Source: Enterocloster lavalensis
GTDB lineage: Bacteria; Bacillota; Clostridia; Lachnospirales; Lachnospiraceae
Length of the DNA: 64,000 nucleotides
Assembly: GCF_902364025.1 (NCBI RefSeq)
Contig: NZ_CABJCG010000006.1
Location: 1-64,000 of the forward strand
Reading direction: 5' to 3'
Shown in pieces: positions 1 through 7,140 of the stretch. The notes under the pieces were generated by a model that ran no database searches, had not been told where the DNA came from, and was given only the letters and a program-made list of their open reading frames with translations. Each line of letters begins with the position of its first letter. The first letter of the stretch is position 1. The translations under genes were made by a program, and so were the position numbers.

Positions 1-519
1 CTCTGTGCCGATGGGCTCAGCGGAATCAAGGAAGCAATCACCGCAGCGTATCCTAAGACGGAATATCAACGCTGTATCGTGCATCAGGTGCGTAATACCA
101 TGAAATACGTGTCAGACAAAGACAGGAAGCCTTTCTGTGCGGATTTAAAAACAATCTATCAGGCGCCAACGGAAGAAAAAGCCCTGGATGCCCTGGAGCG
201 GGTCACGGAAAAATGGAGTGAAAAATATCCGGGTTCCATGAGGAGCTGGAAACAGAACTGGGATGCCATATCCCCGATTTTCAAATTTTCCACAGCAGTC
301 AGAAAGGTCATATATACGACGAACGCCATAGAAAGCCTAAATGCCACTTATCGAAAACTGAACCGTCAGAGAAGCGTGTTTCCAAGCGATACTGCACTGC
401 TAAAAGCCTTGTATCTGTCTACGTTTGAAGCTACAAAGAAATGGACCATGCCAATCAGGAATTGGGGACAGGTATATGGTGAACTGAGCATCATGTATGA
501 GGGCCGTCTGGCGGAATAA
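1..519 (+). CDS. IS256-family (Mutator-type) transposase, 3' part
   Basis: This is the C-terminal part of a DDE transposase, open at the left window edge. The first codons read LCADGLSGIKEAI, the usual surroundings of the second catalytic Asp in IS256 enzymes. The conserved CIVHQVRNT follows at about residue 20. The catalytic Glu lies in TTNAIESLNATYRKL at about residue 108, followed by the usual R-rich stretch and a C-terminal tail ending at TAA 517-519. It would cut and paste an insertion sequence through terminal inverted repeats. The first catalytic Asp and the left repeat lie outside the window. I could not define the right terminal repeat in the 150 bases after the stop. No frameshift is visible, so the copy may be active. 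It lies directly next to phage-derived genes and probably marks an insertion at the edge of that region. Confidence 0.93.
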   Translation, partial: LCADGLSGIKEAITAAYPKTEYQRCIVHQVRNTMKYVSDKDRKPFCADLKTIYQAPTEEKALDALERVTEKWSEKYPGSMRSWKQNWDAISPIFKFSTAVRKVIYTTNAIESLNATYRKLNRQRSVFPSDTALLKALYLSTFEATKKWTMPIRNWGQVYGELSIMYEGRLAE

Positions 520-600
520 GCCAATCTATCTTATTTTTCACAGGTGGAATATTCGCCTGCTCTTGACATGCAACGATAGTTGCTGTTATATATAAAGCAA

Positions 601-632
601 GGGCTGAAAGTCCAAAAAGGAACTTTCAGCCC
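601..632 (-). terminator. Hairpin downstream of the tail-like gene
   Basis: An 11-bp perfect inverted repeat, GGGCTGAAAGT (601-611) and ACTTTCAGCCC (622-632), lies 40 bases past the stop of the minus-strand tail gene. On the minus strand it is followed only by TTGCTTTATA, so the U-tract is poor. It is probably a weak terminator; an IS end is the alternative. Confidence 0.4.
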
Positions 633-671
633 AGTGATTATCATAGAAGATCAGCATTTACAGACTTTTTT

Positions 672-1676
672 TCACACACTCTTTGAAAAATAAGCGCTAT
701 TAATTCTTATAAAATAATCATAATCATAACTAGTATCATGTCTAGCAACTTTAAAATACATAGTAGTCCCATTAAGATTGCTTACATTAAAAGTGTGATT
801 GTCTGTATATTCGCGATTAGATGCTCCATATACACTCAGGTACACACTTGAATAAGTCCCAACTTCCGTGGTATTGGATAAACCTATGGACCCAGCTTTA
901 GAATAACTATTGGGAATATTGACGGTATAACTGAATTTTATGTAATTAGCTCCATTTGGAATAGCAATTTGGACATAAGCGCCTTTGTTTCCATACCCAT
1001 TTGCCATAATTGGCAAACCGTTTATTACTTGAGTGGCATTTGTTGTAGCTGATACATTGTAGGAATTTCCCCATCCAAGTGCATTAACATATGATGTACA
1101 TGTAAAATAATATGTTGTTCCCAGAGCCAATCCGCTAATAATGACTTCATTCCAGTTTTTTGCTGCTGTATTACTACCGGTTCCAGTATAGACACGGGAA
1201 CCGCCCGTAGTTCCGGGATAGCCGCCCGTGCTCATTTGAATAAACACGCCTTCCCAAGGACCAATAGAAGGGTTCTGCCAACTGATTCGAATTTGCGTTG
1301 CAGAAACGGCGGCTGCACTAAAATTTATTGCGCTCTGAATGCTCAATGTTCCCCATATTAGCTGACCATTCACCCAAGCGGAATATCCACTCCTGATTTG
1401 TGCAGCTGTTGCTGTGGCGGATGTTTGAGCAGATAAACTTTTCGCAGTGACTCTTCCATTACCTGAGTGTCGACCAGCAGGGATCGAAACAGAAGCTCCC
1501 GCAGCTAAATCTCCAGAATTCCAACTACCACGATCTGGCATAGTTCCGATTCCAATCTCGTCATTACTATCAGCTGTTACTGCTTTTAAACCAGCAGGAA
1601 TATCACTTAGTTTGGCTGTACATTCATCAGAACCAGCGCTTCCTGAACCAGCGCCTTGTATACAAATTACTGACAT
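672..1676 (-). CDS. Phage tail / host-recognition protein with fibronectin-III-like domain
   Basis: 334 residues. The N-terminal third is Gly/Ala/Ser rich and contains TATAAQIRSGYSAWVNGQ at about 88-105, ending in IWGTL. This resembles the 'A-x-I-x-x-G-x-x-A-W-V-N-G-x-x-x-x-G-T' repeat of clostridial prophage tail and baseplate proteins. Residues ~115-212 look like a fibronectin type III domain (ISWQNP, ISGLALGTTYYFTCTSY). The C-terminal ~115 residues are beta-rich and lack a known catalytic motif, which fits a receptor-binding tip. The start is well supported: AAAGGAGGA lies 6-8 bases before ATG. There is no signal peptide, as expected for a phage structural protein. It runs opposite to the lysis genes at 2.4-4.0 kb, which is unusual for a phage late operon. 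I recognise the protein type, not the exact family. Confidence 0.7.
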   Translation of the reverse strand: MSVICIQGAGSGSAGSDECTAKLSDIPAGLKAVTADSNDEIGIGTMPDRGSWNSGDLAAGASVSIPAGRHSGNGRVTAKSLSAQTSATATAAQIRSGYSAWVNGQLIWGTLSIQSAINFSAAAVSATQIRISWQNPSIGPWEGVFIQMSTGGYPGTTGGSRVYTGTGSNTAAKNWNEVIISGLALGTTYYFTCTSYVNALGWGNSYNVSATTNATQVINGLPIMANGYGNKGAYVQIAIPNGANYIKFSYTVNIPNSYSKAGSIGLSNTTEVGTYSSVYLSVYGASNREYTDNHTFNVSNLNGTTMYFKVARHDTSYDYDYFIRINSAYFSKSV

Positions 1677-1746
1677 AAAAATTCCTCCTTTACAATCATC
1701 GATAGGAGGAATTTTTTCGCTTCAGTATAGTATTTTTTAGTACCTG

Positions 1747-1766
1747 TAATACCCAAAAAAAAAAAA
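1747..1766. repeat. Direct repeat copy 1 (TAATACCC + A12)
   Basis: TAATACCC followed by exactly twelve A and a G. The same run recurs at 2254-2273, 507 bp away in the same orientation. It lies between the two tail-like genes, just past the 3' end of the upstream one. Confidence 0.8.
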
Positions 1767-1777
1767 GTGATGACGTA

Positions 1778-2329
1778 TTAACTAAGCCAGATACGAAATA
1801 TATATCCTGTCCAGCTTGCAATTCCAGATGTGTCGTTATAATCTGTATAAAGTCCCTGTAGTACAATCCTAAGCCCTTGAGTATTATAGTTCACGTTGCC
1901 TATGTCGAGTGATATTGTATATTCGACATTTGTTGTCGATGGCAATTTTGATTTTTCTGTATAACCTATTTCGTCTTTTGAAGTTGTCCCACCATTTTTG
2001 TACACAGAGAGAGAAATCTTTTGCCACGTTGATATTGTTCCCCATGAAATCACTTTGAATAATACGTTTATTTTATTATATGGTGTTAAGTTATAAGATT
2101 TAGTTGTGTTTACACTCAACGCGCTTCTTTTTGTCACCATTATTCCACCACTTTCAAATGTAGCTGAAGAATTCGGAGATGTCCATGCTGCGATATTATT
2201 CCCTCTCAAATATAAATCTGTGGGGCTAGGAACCCATCCTTCCCACGTTCCCATAATACCCAAAAAAAAAAAAGAACACTCCCTCTCTCCCCTATACCTA
2301 CATAATCCCACTCCCCACCCCTCATTCAA
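1778..2329 (-). CDS. Phage tail-like fragment or silent tail cassette
   Basis: The reading frame is 183 codons, but only the part after about residue 20 looks like protein. GIMGTWEGWVPSPTDLYLRG is followed by a beta-rich module of ~150 residues ending FRIWLS, similar in character to the C-terminal tip of the neighbouring tail gene (FIRINSAYF). The first ~20 codons come from a G-poor, low-complexity tract and a 12-T run. No ribosome site precedes the nominal start. The true 5' end is therefore unknown: this may be the 3' end of a longer tail gene broken at 2274, or a cassette without its own start. Copies of a 21-base direct repeat bound the segment. Function is inferred from composition and context only. 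Confidence 0.5.
   Translation of the reverse strand: MNEGWGVGLCRYRGERECSFFFLGIMGTWEGWVPSPTDLYLRGNNIAAWTSPNSSATFESGGIMVTKRSALSVNTTKSYNLTPYNKINVLFKVISWGTISTWQKISLSVYKNGGTTSKDEIGYTEKSKLPSTTNVEYTISLDIGNVNYNTQGLRIVLQGLYTDYNDTSGIASWTGYIFRIWLS
2254..2273. repeat. Direct repeat copy 2 (TAATACCC + A12)
   Basis: Identical to 1747-1766, including the exact count of twelve A and the next G. Beyond the shared bases the two copies differ, although GGGTATTA on the minus strand is followed by loosely similar bases in both. It forms the edge of the odd G-poor tract to its right. Confidence 0.8.
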
Positions 2330-2445
2330 TTATATCCCACCCCATCCCCTTCTACAACCCCCGTTTATTTCAAACCTTCACCCCCTCCCATCATCCCCTC
2401 CGCCCCCATCCCCACTCCCCCCACCACACTCACCCAAAAGGACTC
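2274..2445. other. G-depleted, C/T/A-rich tract at a sequence junction
   Basis: About 170 bases with only a few G, dominated by short runs of C with interspersed A and T. The tract starts directly after a 12-A homopolymer. It has no coding character on either strand and its composition is unlike anything else in the window. It sits between minus-strand tail genes and plus-strand lysis genes. An assembly or read-quality artefact is as likely as a real biological junction. Confidence 0.6.
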
Positions 2446-2451
2446 TCAACT

Positions 2452-3429
2452 ATGGACAATGCACACGCAAAAGGAAAAGCCCTCTTCTGGGGCGACTATT
2501 TCCAGTACACACCTACCGGCGTAAGCCTCGCCAGGAAAGCCGGTCGCTATATCACCGATGGATCAAAGGTCCGGCGAGGCGATCTGGCCTTCTTCTACTA
2601 CGACTCTCTCGGCCGGGTCGGTCATGTTCTGGCCGCTTATGTTGTCTCGGTAAATCATTCCCGGGAAACCATCCACATCAAATCAATCGAAGGAAACACC
2701 TCCGGAGCCGCCTATGAGCGCAACGGCGGTATGGTGGCGGCAAAAGAATACACCATCTGTTTCAACGAAATTGGCGGCAGGAACAAATGGAACGGTTTTG
2801 CCCGCCCGATGTACGGGGATGACACCTGTACTGCCGATGAGTTGATCGAAGTTTTGGAAGCAGAGATCGGCTACATTGAAAAAGAATCCAACAGCCAGCT
2901 GGACAACAAAACGGCCAATGCCGGGAATAACAATTATACAAAATATGGAAAATGGTATGGCTGCAACGGCGTTGCCTGGTGCGCGCAATTCCAGTCCTGG
3001 TGCGGCTATATGGCCTGCAAAAGACATATGGAGCGCTCCAAAACCGGCTGGGAACGTCAGACGGACGGATCATGGCGCTATCGCGTAAACGGAGTTCCGG
3101 TTAAAAACGCCTGGAAGGAAATCAATACCGTTTCCGGTTTGCAGTGGTTCGTTTTCTCCGGAGACGGAACCATGATCACCGGCTGGTTTGGAAACGAGGC
3201 TGGCGACTGGTACTACCTGAATCCCGACGATGGGGCCATGCTGGCGGCCCAATGGTTCGAAGTGAATGGAAAATGGTATTACGCCACAAAGTCCGGCCAG
3301 ACCGCAAAAAATACCTATGTAAAATCCACCGCCCCGGACCTGTACTGCTGGGTTGGGGCCGACGGATCCTGGGAGCCGCAGCGGGATACCAAAACACCCG
3401 ATCTGATGGAGTATGAGCTGGCCGAATAA
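2452..3429 (+). CDS. Phage endolysin: CHAP-like halves plus choline-binding-type repeats
   Basis: 325 residues. Residues ~1-125 match the C-terminal half of a CHAP/NlpC-type amidase: GDLAFFYY, the catalytic-type His in GRVGHVL, then SIEGNTS and the closing GFARPMYG. Residues ~128-185 match the N-terminal half of such a domain: IGYIEKESNSQLDNKTANAG then GVAWCAQFQSWC with the catalytic-type Cys. Residues ~195-320 are Trp/Gly repeats of the choline/glucan-binding type (GWERQTDGSWRY, GWFGNEAGDWYYLN, QWFEVNGKWYYA). The role would be cell-wall cleavage at phage release. Neither catalytic domain is complete in linear order, which is odd. Either the 5' half was lost at the junction before 2452, or two tandem domains were shortened. 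AAAAGGA lies 9 bases before the ATG. The holin-like gene follows 18 bases downstream. Confidence 0.75.
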   Translation: MDNAHAKGKALFWGDYFQYTPTGVSLARKAGRYITDGSKVRRGDLAFFYYDSLGRVGHVLAAYVVSVNHSRETIHIKSIEGNTSGAAYERNGGMVAAKEYTICFNEIGGRNKWNGFARPMYGDDTCTADELIEVLEAEIGYIEKESNSQLDNKTANAGNNNYTKYGKWYGCNGVAWCAQFQSWCGYMACKRHMERSKTGWERQTDGSWRYRVNGVPVKNAWKEINTVSGLQWFVFSGDGTMITGWFGNEAGDWYYLNPDDGAMLAAQWFEVNGKWYYATKSGQTAKNTYVKSTAPDLYCWVGADGSWEPQRDTKTPDLMEYELAE

Positions 3430-3447
3430 CGTGAAAGGTATTTTGTA

Positions 3448-4026
3448 ATGGACACACTGACCGCTTTGACTGACTTATATACGGTATGGGGCAATATCGA
3501 CAAATGGCTGTTGATTACCTGTTTTATACTGGGCTTTAATCTCCTCAGGATCATCGCCCGACACCTGCACAAAGCAGGCTTGTACAGCTTCCATTTTTTA
3601 GAAAAATACCGTGATTATATGAATCGCCGGGAACACAATCAAAAGAACATCGAGATGATTGACGAACTAAAATCTGAAATCAGGAAATGCAACGACAAGA
3701 TGAACGTGATTTCCACTATGATGGTTGAACTTAAAACAATCATCGAGCAAAATGACAAAAAGAACAGCGCTGAGCACATGGAAATGGAACGCCAGCGCAA
3801 TAACGCCCGCAGAGAAAATCTAAAGCAGGAGCTTTATGCCGCCTACTACAAATACAGGGATCGGGCCGAGCGCGAAGGGAAACGGGAACTGTCGTCTGTG
3901 GAGTACGAAGGCTTCTGGTCGATGTTCCATGAGTATGAATCACCGCCTTTAAACGGCAATGGACAGGTACATTCGGTTATCGAGGTATATATGAGAGGAT
4001 TTGCCGAAAATCCAAGCCGGGAATAA
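3448..4026 (+). CDS. Holin-like membrane protein with coiled coil
   Basis: 192 residues. There is one predicted membrane segment near residues 18-38 (WLLITCFILGFNLLRII). A long charged helix with heptad character runs over ~60-125 (MIDELKSEIRKCNDKMNVIS, then TIIEQNDKKNSAEHMEMERQ). The C-terminal part is soluble, acidic and basic mixed. It lies 18 bases after the endolysin stop, with GAAAGG upstream of its ATG, so both are probably co-transcribed. The place beside the lysin and the single membrane helix suggest a holin or holin-accessory function. I do not recognise a named holin family, so that is an inference from context. A strong terminator follows at once. Confidence 0.6.
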   Translation: MDTLTALTDLYTVWGNIDKWLLITCFILGFNLLRIIARHLHKAGLYSFHFLEKYRDYMNRREHNQKNIEMIDELKSEIRKCNDKMNVISTMMVELKTIIEQNDKKNSAEHMEMERQRNNARRENLKQELYAAYYKYRDRAEREGKRELSSVEYEGFWSMFHEYESPPLNGNGQVHSVIEVYMRGFAENPSRE

Positions 4027-4029
4027 ATT

Positions 4030-4055
4030 TGGGGACATTTCGTCCCCATTTTTTT
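4030..4055 (+). terminator. Rho-independent terminator after the lysis genes
   Basis: TGGGGAC (4030-4036), loop ATTTC, GTCCCCA (4042-4048), then a run of seven T. It ends the endolysin/holin unit and separates it from the convergent recombinase genes. Confidence 0.85.
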
Positions 4056-4061
4056 ACGCCG

Positions 4062-4904
4062 CTACCACGTCACCACCCGGTCAATCAACGCCCGTTGTTC
4101 ACCGGAGGATTTTGTCAGATATATTTTCGTGGTCTCAATACTGTCATGGCCCATCAAATCGGCCAACAGCGATATGTCGTTAAACCGGCTGAGAAAATTC
4201 AGAGCGAAACGATGCCGGAAGGAGTGGGGGTAAACTGTTTCCTCCGGTATTTTGTATTTTACCGCAAAACGCTTCAGCTGCATCCGGATTCCCCTTGGCG
4301 TGATCTGCTGCCCTCTCCGGTTGCAGAAGATGTATCCGCTGCTTATATTCTGGCTGTTCAGCCATTCCAGCGTCTCCTCACAGAGTGCAGCCGGAAAAAA
4401 TATCCTGCGGACTTTTCTCCCCTTTGAACATAAATCCATGCACCCCTGCACCACATGTTCCGCTTTGATTTTGGTCAGTTCACTCACCCGCACTCCGGTT
4501 GCCCCCAGAAATCTGACGATAAAATACCATTTCAGATTATGGTCCTTTTTGAGCCGTCTCTTTAACTTTTCGAAATCCTTTTTGGAGATAACTTTATCCA
4601 GATAGTTGCCACTTTGATGCCGGACAGAGGACAGCCTGTAGCCCTCGCAACCGTTTTCCGGCTGTTCTGATTCTTCTAGGAATTTCAGGTAGCGGTTCAA
4701 TCCGTAAACCCGGGCGTTCACCGTGTTCACCGCGTAATGCTCCAACAGATACGCTTTGTAAGTCAGCAGATGATCAACCGTCACCTCATCGTACTGCGAA
4801 TAAAATAATTCAACGCTTTTACAGTATGAACAAACCGTCTCTTTGCTGGCTCCCTGGCGGGCCAGGCTGTCCGCAAATGTATTGGCTGTGGATTTCATTT
4901 TCAT
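4062..4904 (-). CDS. Tyrosine recombinase (second of a coupled pair)
   Basis: About 280 residues, the usual size of a XerC/D-like or small phage integrase. An N-terminal SAM-like core-binding region covers ~1-95. The catalytic domain shows Arg I in GATGVRVSEL (~139), a beta-hairpin Lys region SKGRKVRR (~163), the box HSFRHRF (~227-233), GHDSIETTKIY with His ~253 and the nucleophile Tyr ~262. All catalytic residues are present. The start was set at ATG 4902-4904, with AAGGTGG upstream. TTG and GTG codons lie in frame just before it. The ATG overlaps the TGA of the upstream recombinase (4904-4906), so the two are translationally coupled. It would cut and rejoin DNA at specific sites. Substrates could be the phage att sites or the tail-gene segment nearby. 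Confidence 0.9.
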   Translation of the reverse strand: MKMKSTANTFADSLARQGASKETVCSYCKSVELFYSQYDEVTVDHLLTYKAYLLEHYAVNTVNARVYGLNRYLKFLEESEQPENGCEGYRLSSVRHQSGNYLDKVISKKDFEKLKRRLKKDHNLKWYFIVRFLGATGVRVSELTKIKAEHVVQGCMDLCSKGRKVRRIFFPAALCEETLEWLNSQNISSGYIFCNRRGQQITPRGIRMQLKRFAVKYKIPEETVYPHSFRHRFALNFLSRFNDISLLADLMGHDSIETTKIYLTKSSGEQRALIDRVVTW

Positions 4905-5755
4905 CACCAATTCACCACCTTATTGACGATTTGGTACTGTTCGTTGCTGCTTCTCCTCAGATAGATTCTGGTGGTTTCCAGGTTTTCATGACCTAAAAGG
5001 TTGGACAGCAGCGTGATATCCCCGCATGCCTCCAAAAATGTTTTCGCAAAATAATGCCGGAACGAGTGCGGATACATCCGCTCCGGATCGATCTGGTACA
5101 GGCCTGAGAATACTTTTAATTGTCTGCGGACCGCGGACGTGCTCATGGGATCGCCCAGATTGTTTAAAAAGAGCCTGCCGTGGTCCCTTCTCTCCTCTTC
5201 CAGCCAGCCAAGCAGCTCTGTTCGCAGGGTCTTGGGAATATAGATTCTGCGGACCTTATCGCCTTTGGAATGGATGTCTTTGTACCCGAGTCTGACATCC
5301 GCAACCAGGACTCCCACCAGCTCGCTGACCCGGACTCCCGTCGCCGCCATAAACCGGATTGCGTAATAATAATTATAGATCTCGTCCTCTTTTAACCGGC
5401 GTTTCAGGTATTCGTAATCCGCCTGGCTGATCACCCGGTCCAACTGCATCCGGCGCGTTACTTTGATTGTTTTCGACATCAGATCGATTTCCAGGAACTT
5501 AAAATAATTATTCAACGCCCGAATACTGATATTGACGGTCTGGGGACTGTAGTGATCGATCAGCTTTGCCCGGTATAACTGTAGATTTTCAGCAGTGATT
5601 TTTCGGTGCTGTTTGAAATACTGTCTCACAGCATGCAAATAGGACCGGACTGTATTGTCCGATAAATTTTTCCGGTACAGATATTCCTGGTACTGTTCCA
5701 AATCCCTGTACAATTTACTTCGTTTGTCTACGTTTGACGGAATACAATTTTTCAT
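4904..5755 (-). CDS. Tyrosine recombinase (first of a coupled pair)
   Basis: 283 residues with a SAM-like N-terminal domain (~1-90) and a full tyrosine-recombinase catalytic domain. Visible residues are Arg142 in TGVRVSEL, SKGDKVRR at ~163, HSFRHYF with His230 and Arg233, and GHENLETTRIY with His256 and Tyr265. A clear AGGAGG lies 7 bases before ATG. It shares the same architecture and about the same length as the next recombinase, and their C-termini are alike (VVNW and VVTW), so they are probably ancient duplicates. Paired recombinases of this size occur in mobile elements and in site-specific inversion systems. No excisionase-like gene is visible beside them. Which site they act on cannot be read from the sequence. 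Confidence 0.9.
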   Translation of the reverse strand: MKNCIPSNVDKRSKLYRDLEQYQEYLYRKNLSDNTVRSYLHAVRQYFKQHRKITAENLQLYRAKLIDHYSPQTVNISIRALNNYFKFLEIDLMSKTIKVTRRMQLDRVISQADYEYLKRRLKEDEIYNYYYAIRFMAATGVRVSELVGVLVADVRLGYKDIHSKGDKVRRIYIPKTLRTELLGWLEEERRDHGRLFLNNLGDPMSTSAVRRQLKVFSGLYQIDPERMYPHSFRHYFAKTFLEACGDITLLSNLLGHENLETTRIYLRRSSNEQYQIVNKVVNW

Positions 5756-5918
5756 TTAGCGGCCTCCTGTGTTTTGATTCTATTAAGTAAGAATACACCA
5801 GAAAGTCCGCCAAATGTTTATCTTTTTCGTCCGTAAATTTAAGAAACAGGAGCAGAGAGCCAATGAACTCTCCGCCCTGTTCACAACCAGGCCGCTCCTT
5901 GACCTGCTATTTATGCAT

Positions 5919-6329
5919 TTATTTCAAAAGATCCATCAAATCATTGAGCGTATACGCTCTGCCCTTCTCGTCCTCCACCTGATACCGCTCCTGGCGCTCT
6001 TTCCTGGAAAAGAATACGATCAGATCCTCCAGACTGTTGACCGAACGGTCCCCGATCACACACTTTCGCCAGAATACACCGGCGTGGTTGACCGTAACCA
6101 GAGGGGTCTTATAAGTAGTCTCACTTAAGGGGACGCAGGAATAGCCGCACAGATGATCCTCGGCGATCTCCTCGGCCAGATCCTTGTTGACGATTCTGCC
6201 GCCGGTTTCCTGGCAGTAGCCGTACAGTTTTTTGATAAATTCCGGGAAGAGCTCATCCTCCCAGAACTTCCGGAATGCTTCGTATTCCGCTTTTATATGT
6301 TTATCCGCAATATAATAATCGACAGCCAT
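5919..6329 (-). CDS. Hypothetical protein, unknown family
   Basis: 136 residues from ATG 6327-6329, chosen because GGAGG lies 5 bases upstream; an in-frame ATG at 6419 has no ribosome site. The protein is acidic and mostly helical at first (IADKHIKAEYEAFRKFWEDE). It has Cys residues in YGYCQETGG, LCGYSCVPL and WRKCVIG, which might form a metal site, and an aromatic C-terminal half ending in LNDLMDLLK. No membrane segment and no signal peptide are seen. It lies between LexA and the recombinase pair, all on the same strand, so it could belong to either unit. I do not recognise the family. Confidence 0.6.
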   Translation of the reverse strand: MAVDYYIADKHIKAEYEAFRKFWEDELFPEFIKKLYGYCQETGGRIVNKDLAEEIAEDHLCGYSCVPLSETTYKTPLVTVNHAGVFWRKCVIGDRSVNSLEDLIVFFSRKERQERYQVEDEKGRAYTLNDLMDLLK

Positions 6330-6470
6330 TCTATCCTCCACAAATCTCCGGCCGGGATCACCCTCGGCCGTCTCCGGACTCCTTGACGCGTTCAGCACAA
6401 ATGTTGTATAAAGATTCATTTGCTGCTATTATATCATAGATTGCGGATTTTTTGTGACTTTTATTTCCCA

Positions 6471-7088
6471 TCAAAATGAACGCAGCAGCCCGATCACCTT
6501 TCCCTGTATCTCCACCTGGTCCACAATGATGGGCTGCATATCATCATTTTCCGGCTGAAGGCGGTAGTGGCCGTTCTCCTTAAAGAAGCGCTTTACGGTG
6601 GCGGAGTCCTCCACCAGGGCCACCACGATATCGCCATTCTCAGCGGTATCGCATTGCTCCACGATGATCTTGTCGCCGTGGTATATCCCGGCGTTGATCA
6701 TACTGTCGCCTTTCACCCGGAGCATGAATACAGACCCGCCGCACCCGCGGTGGAGGGCTCCGGCCGGAAAGGAGACGTAATCGTCAATATTCTGATCTGC
6801 CAGCAGAGGTAAACCGGCGGCCACGGTTCCCACTATGGGAATCCTCAACAGGTCGCTCTCCTGATCGGCAGCGCTCTCCACCAGCTCGATGGTGCGCGGT
6901 TTTAACGGGTTCCGCCGGATATATCCCTTGCGCTCCAGGGTGTTCAGATGCGCGTGCACGCTGGACGTGGAGGTCAGACCCACCGCCAGGCAGATCTCAC
7001 GCACAGTCGGACAGTATCCCTTCTCACGCATAGCCGCTTTCACGTAATCGTACACTTCGCTCTGTTTGGGGGTGAGATTATCATTCAT
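6471..7088 (-). CDS. lexA: LexA, SOS-response repressor
   Basis: 205 residues, the standard LexA length. The N-terminal winged helix (~1-65) contains LTPKQSEVYDYV and the recognition helix region SSVHAHLNTLERKGYI. The autocleavage bond is Ala91-Gly92 in TVAAGLPLL. The catalytic dyad is Ser129 (KGDSM) and Lys166 (ATVKRFF). It binds SOS operators and cleaves itself when RecA filaments form on damaged DNA. ATG 7086-7088 was chosen because GGAGGAG lies 6 bases upstream and the residue numbering then fits the family; the longer reading frame would run into the neighbouring gene. Two GAAC-N4-GTTC boxes lie upstream, so it is autoregulated. Confidence 0.97.
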   Translation of the reverse strand: MNDNLTPKQSEVYDYVKAAMREKGYCPTVREICLAVGLTSTSSVHAHLNTLERKGYIRRNPLKPRTIELVESAADQESDLLRIPIVGTVAAGLPLLADQNIDDYVSFPAGALHRGCGGSVFMLRVKGDSMINAGIYHGDKIIVEQCDTAENGDIVVALVEDSATVKRFFKENGHYRLQPENDDMQPIIVDQVEIQGKVIGLLRSF

Positions 7089-7109
7089 CCGCAGCTCCTC
7101 CTGTGATCC

Positions 7110-7121
7110 GAACATTTGTTC
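7110..7121. promoter_or_regulatory. LexA (SOS) box 1
   Basis: GAACATTTGTTC, preceded by C, 21 bases upstream of the lexA start. It matches the Gram-positive SOS consensus CGAAC-N4-GTTCG in its core. Confidence 0.85.
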
Positions 7122-7140
7122 TTGAATTATTTTTATCATA

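Noticed and set aside
672..2329. Diversity-generating retroelement at the tail genes
   Set aside because: No reverse transcriptase and no adenine-biased template repeat pair are present. The only repeat is a short homopolymer-containing one.
2106..2717. 203-codon plus-strand frame across the G-poor tract
   Set aside because: It crosses low-complexity DNA and runs antisense to a tail gene and out of frame with the lysin. Its product is Pro/Ser-rich junk.
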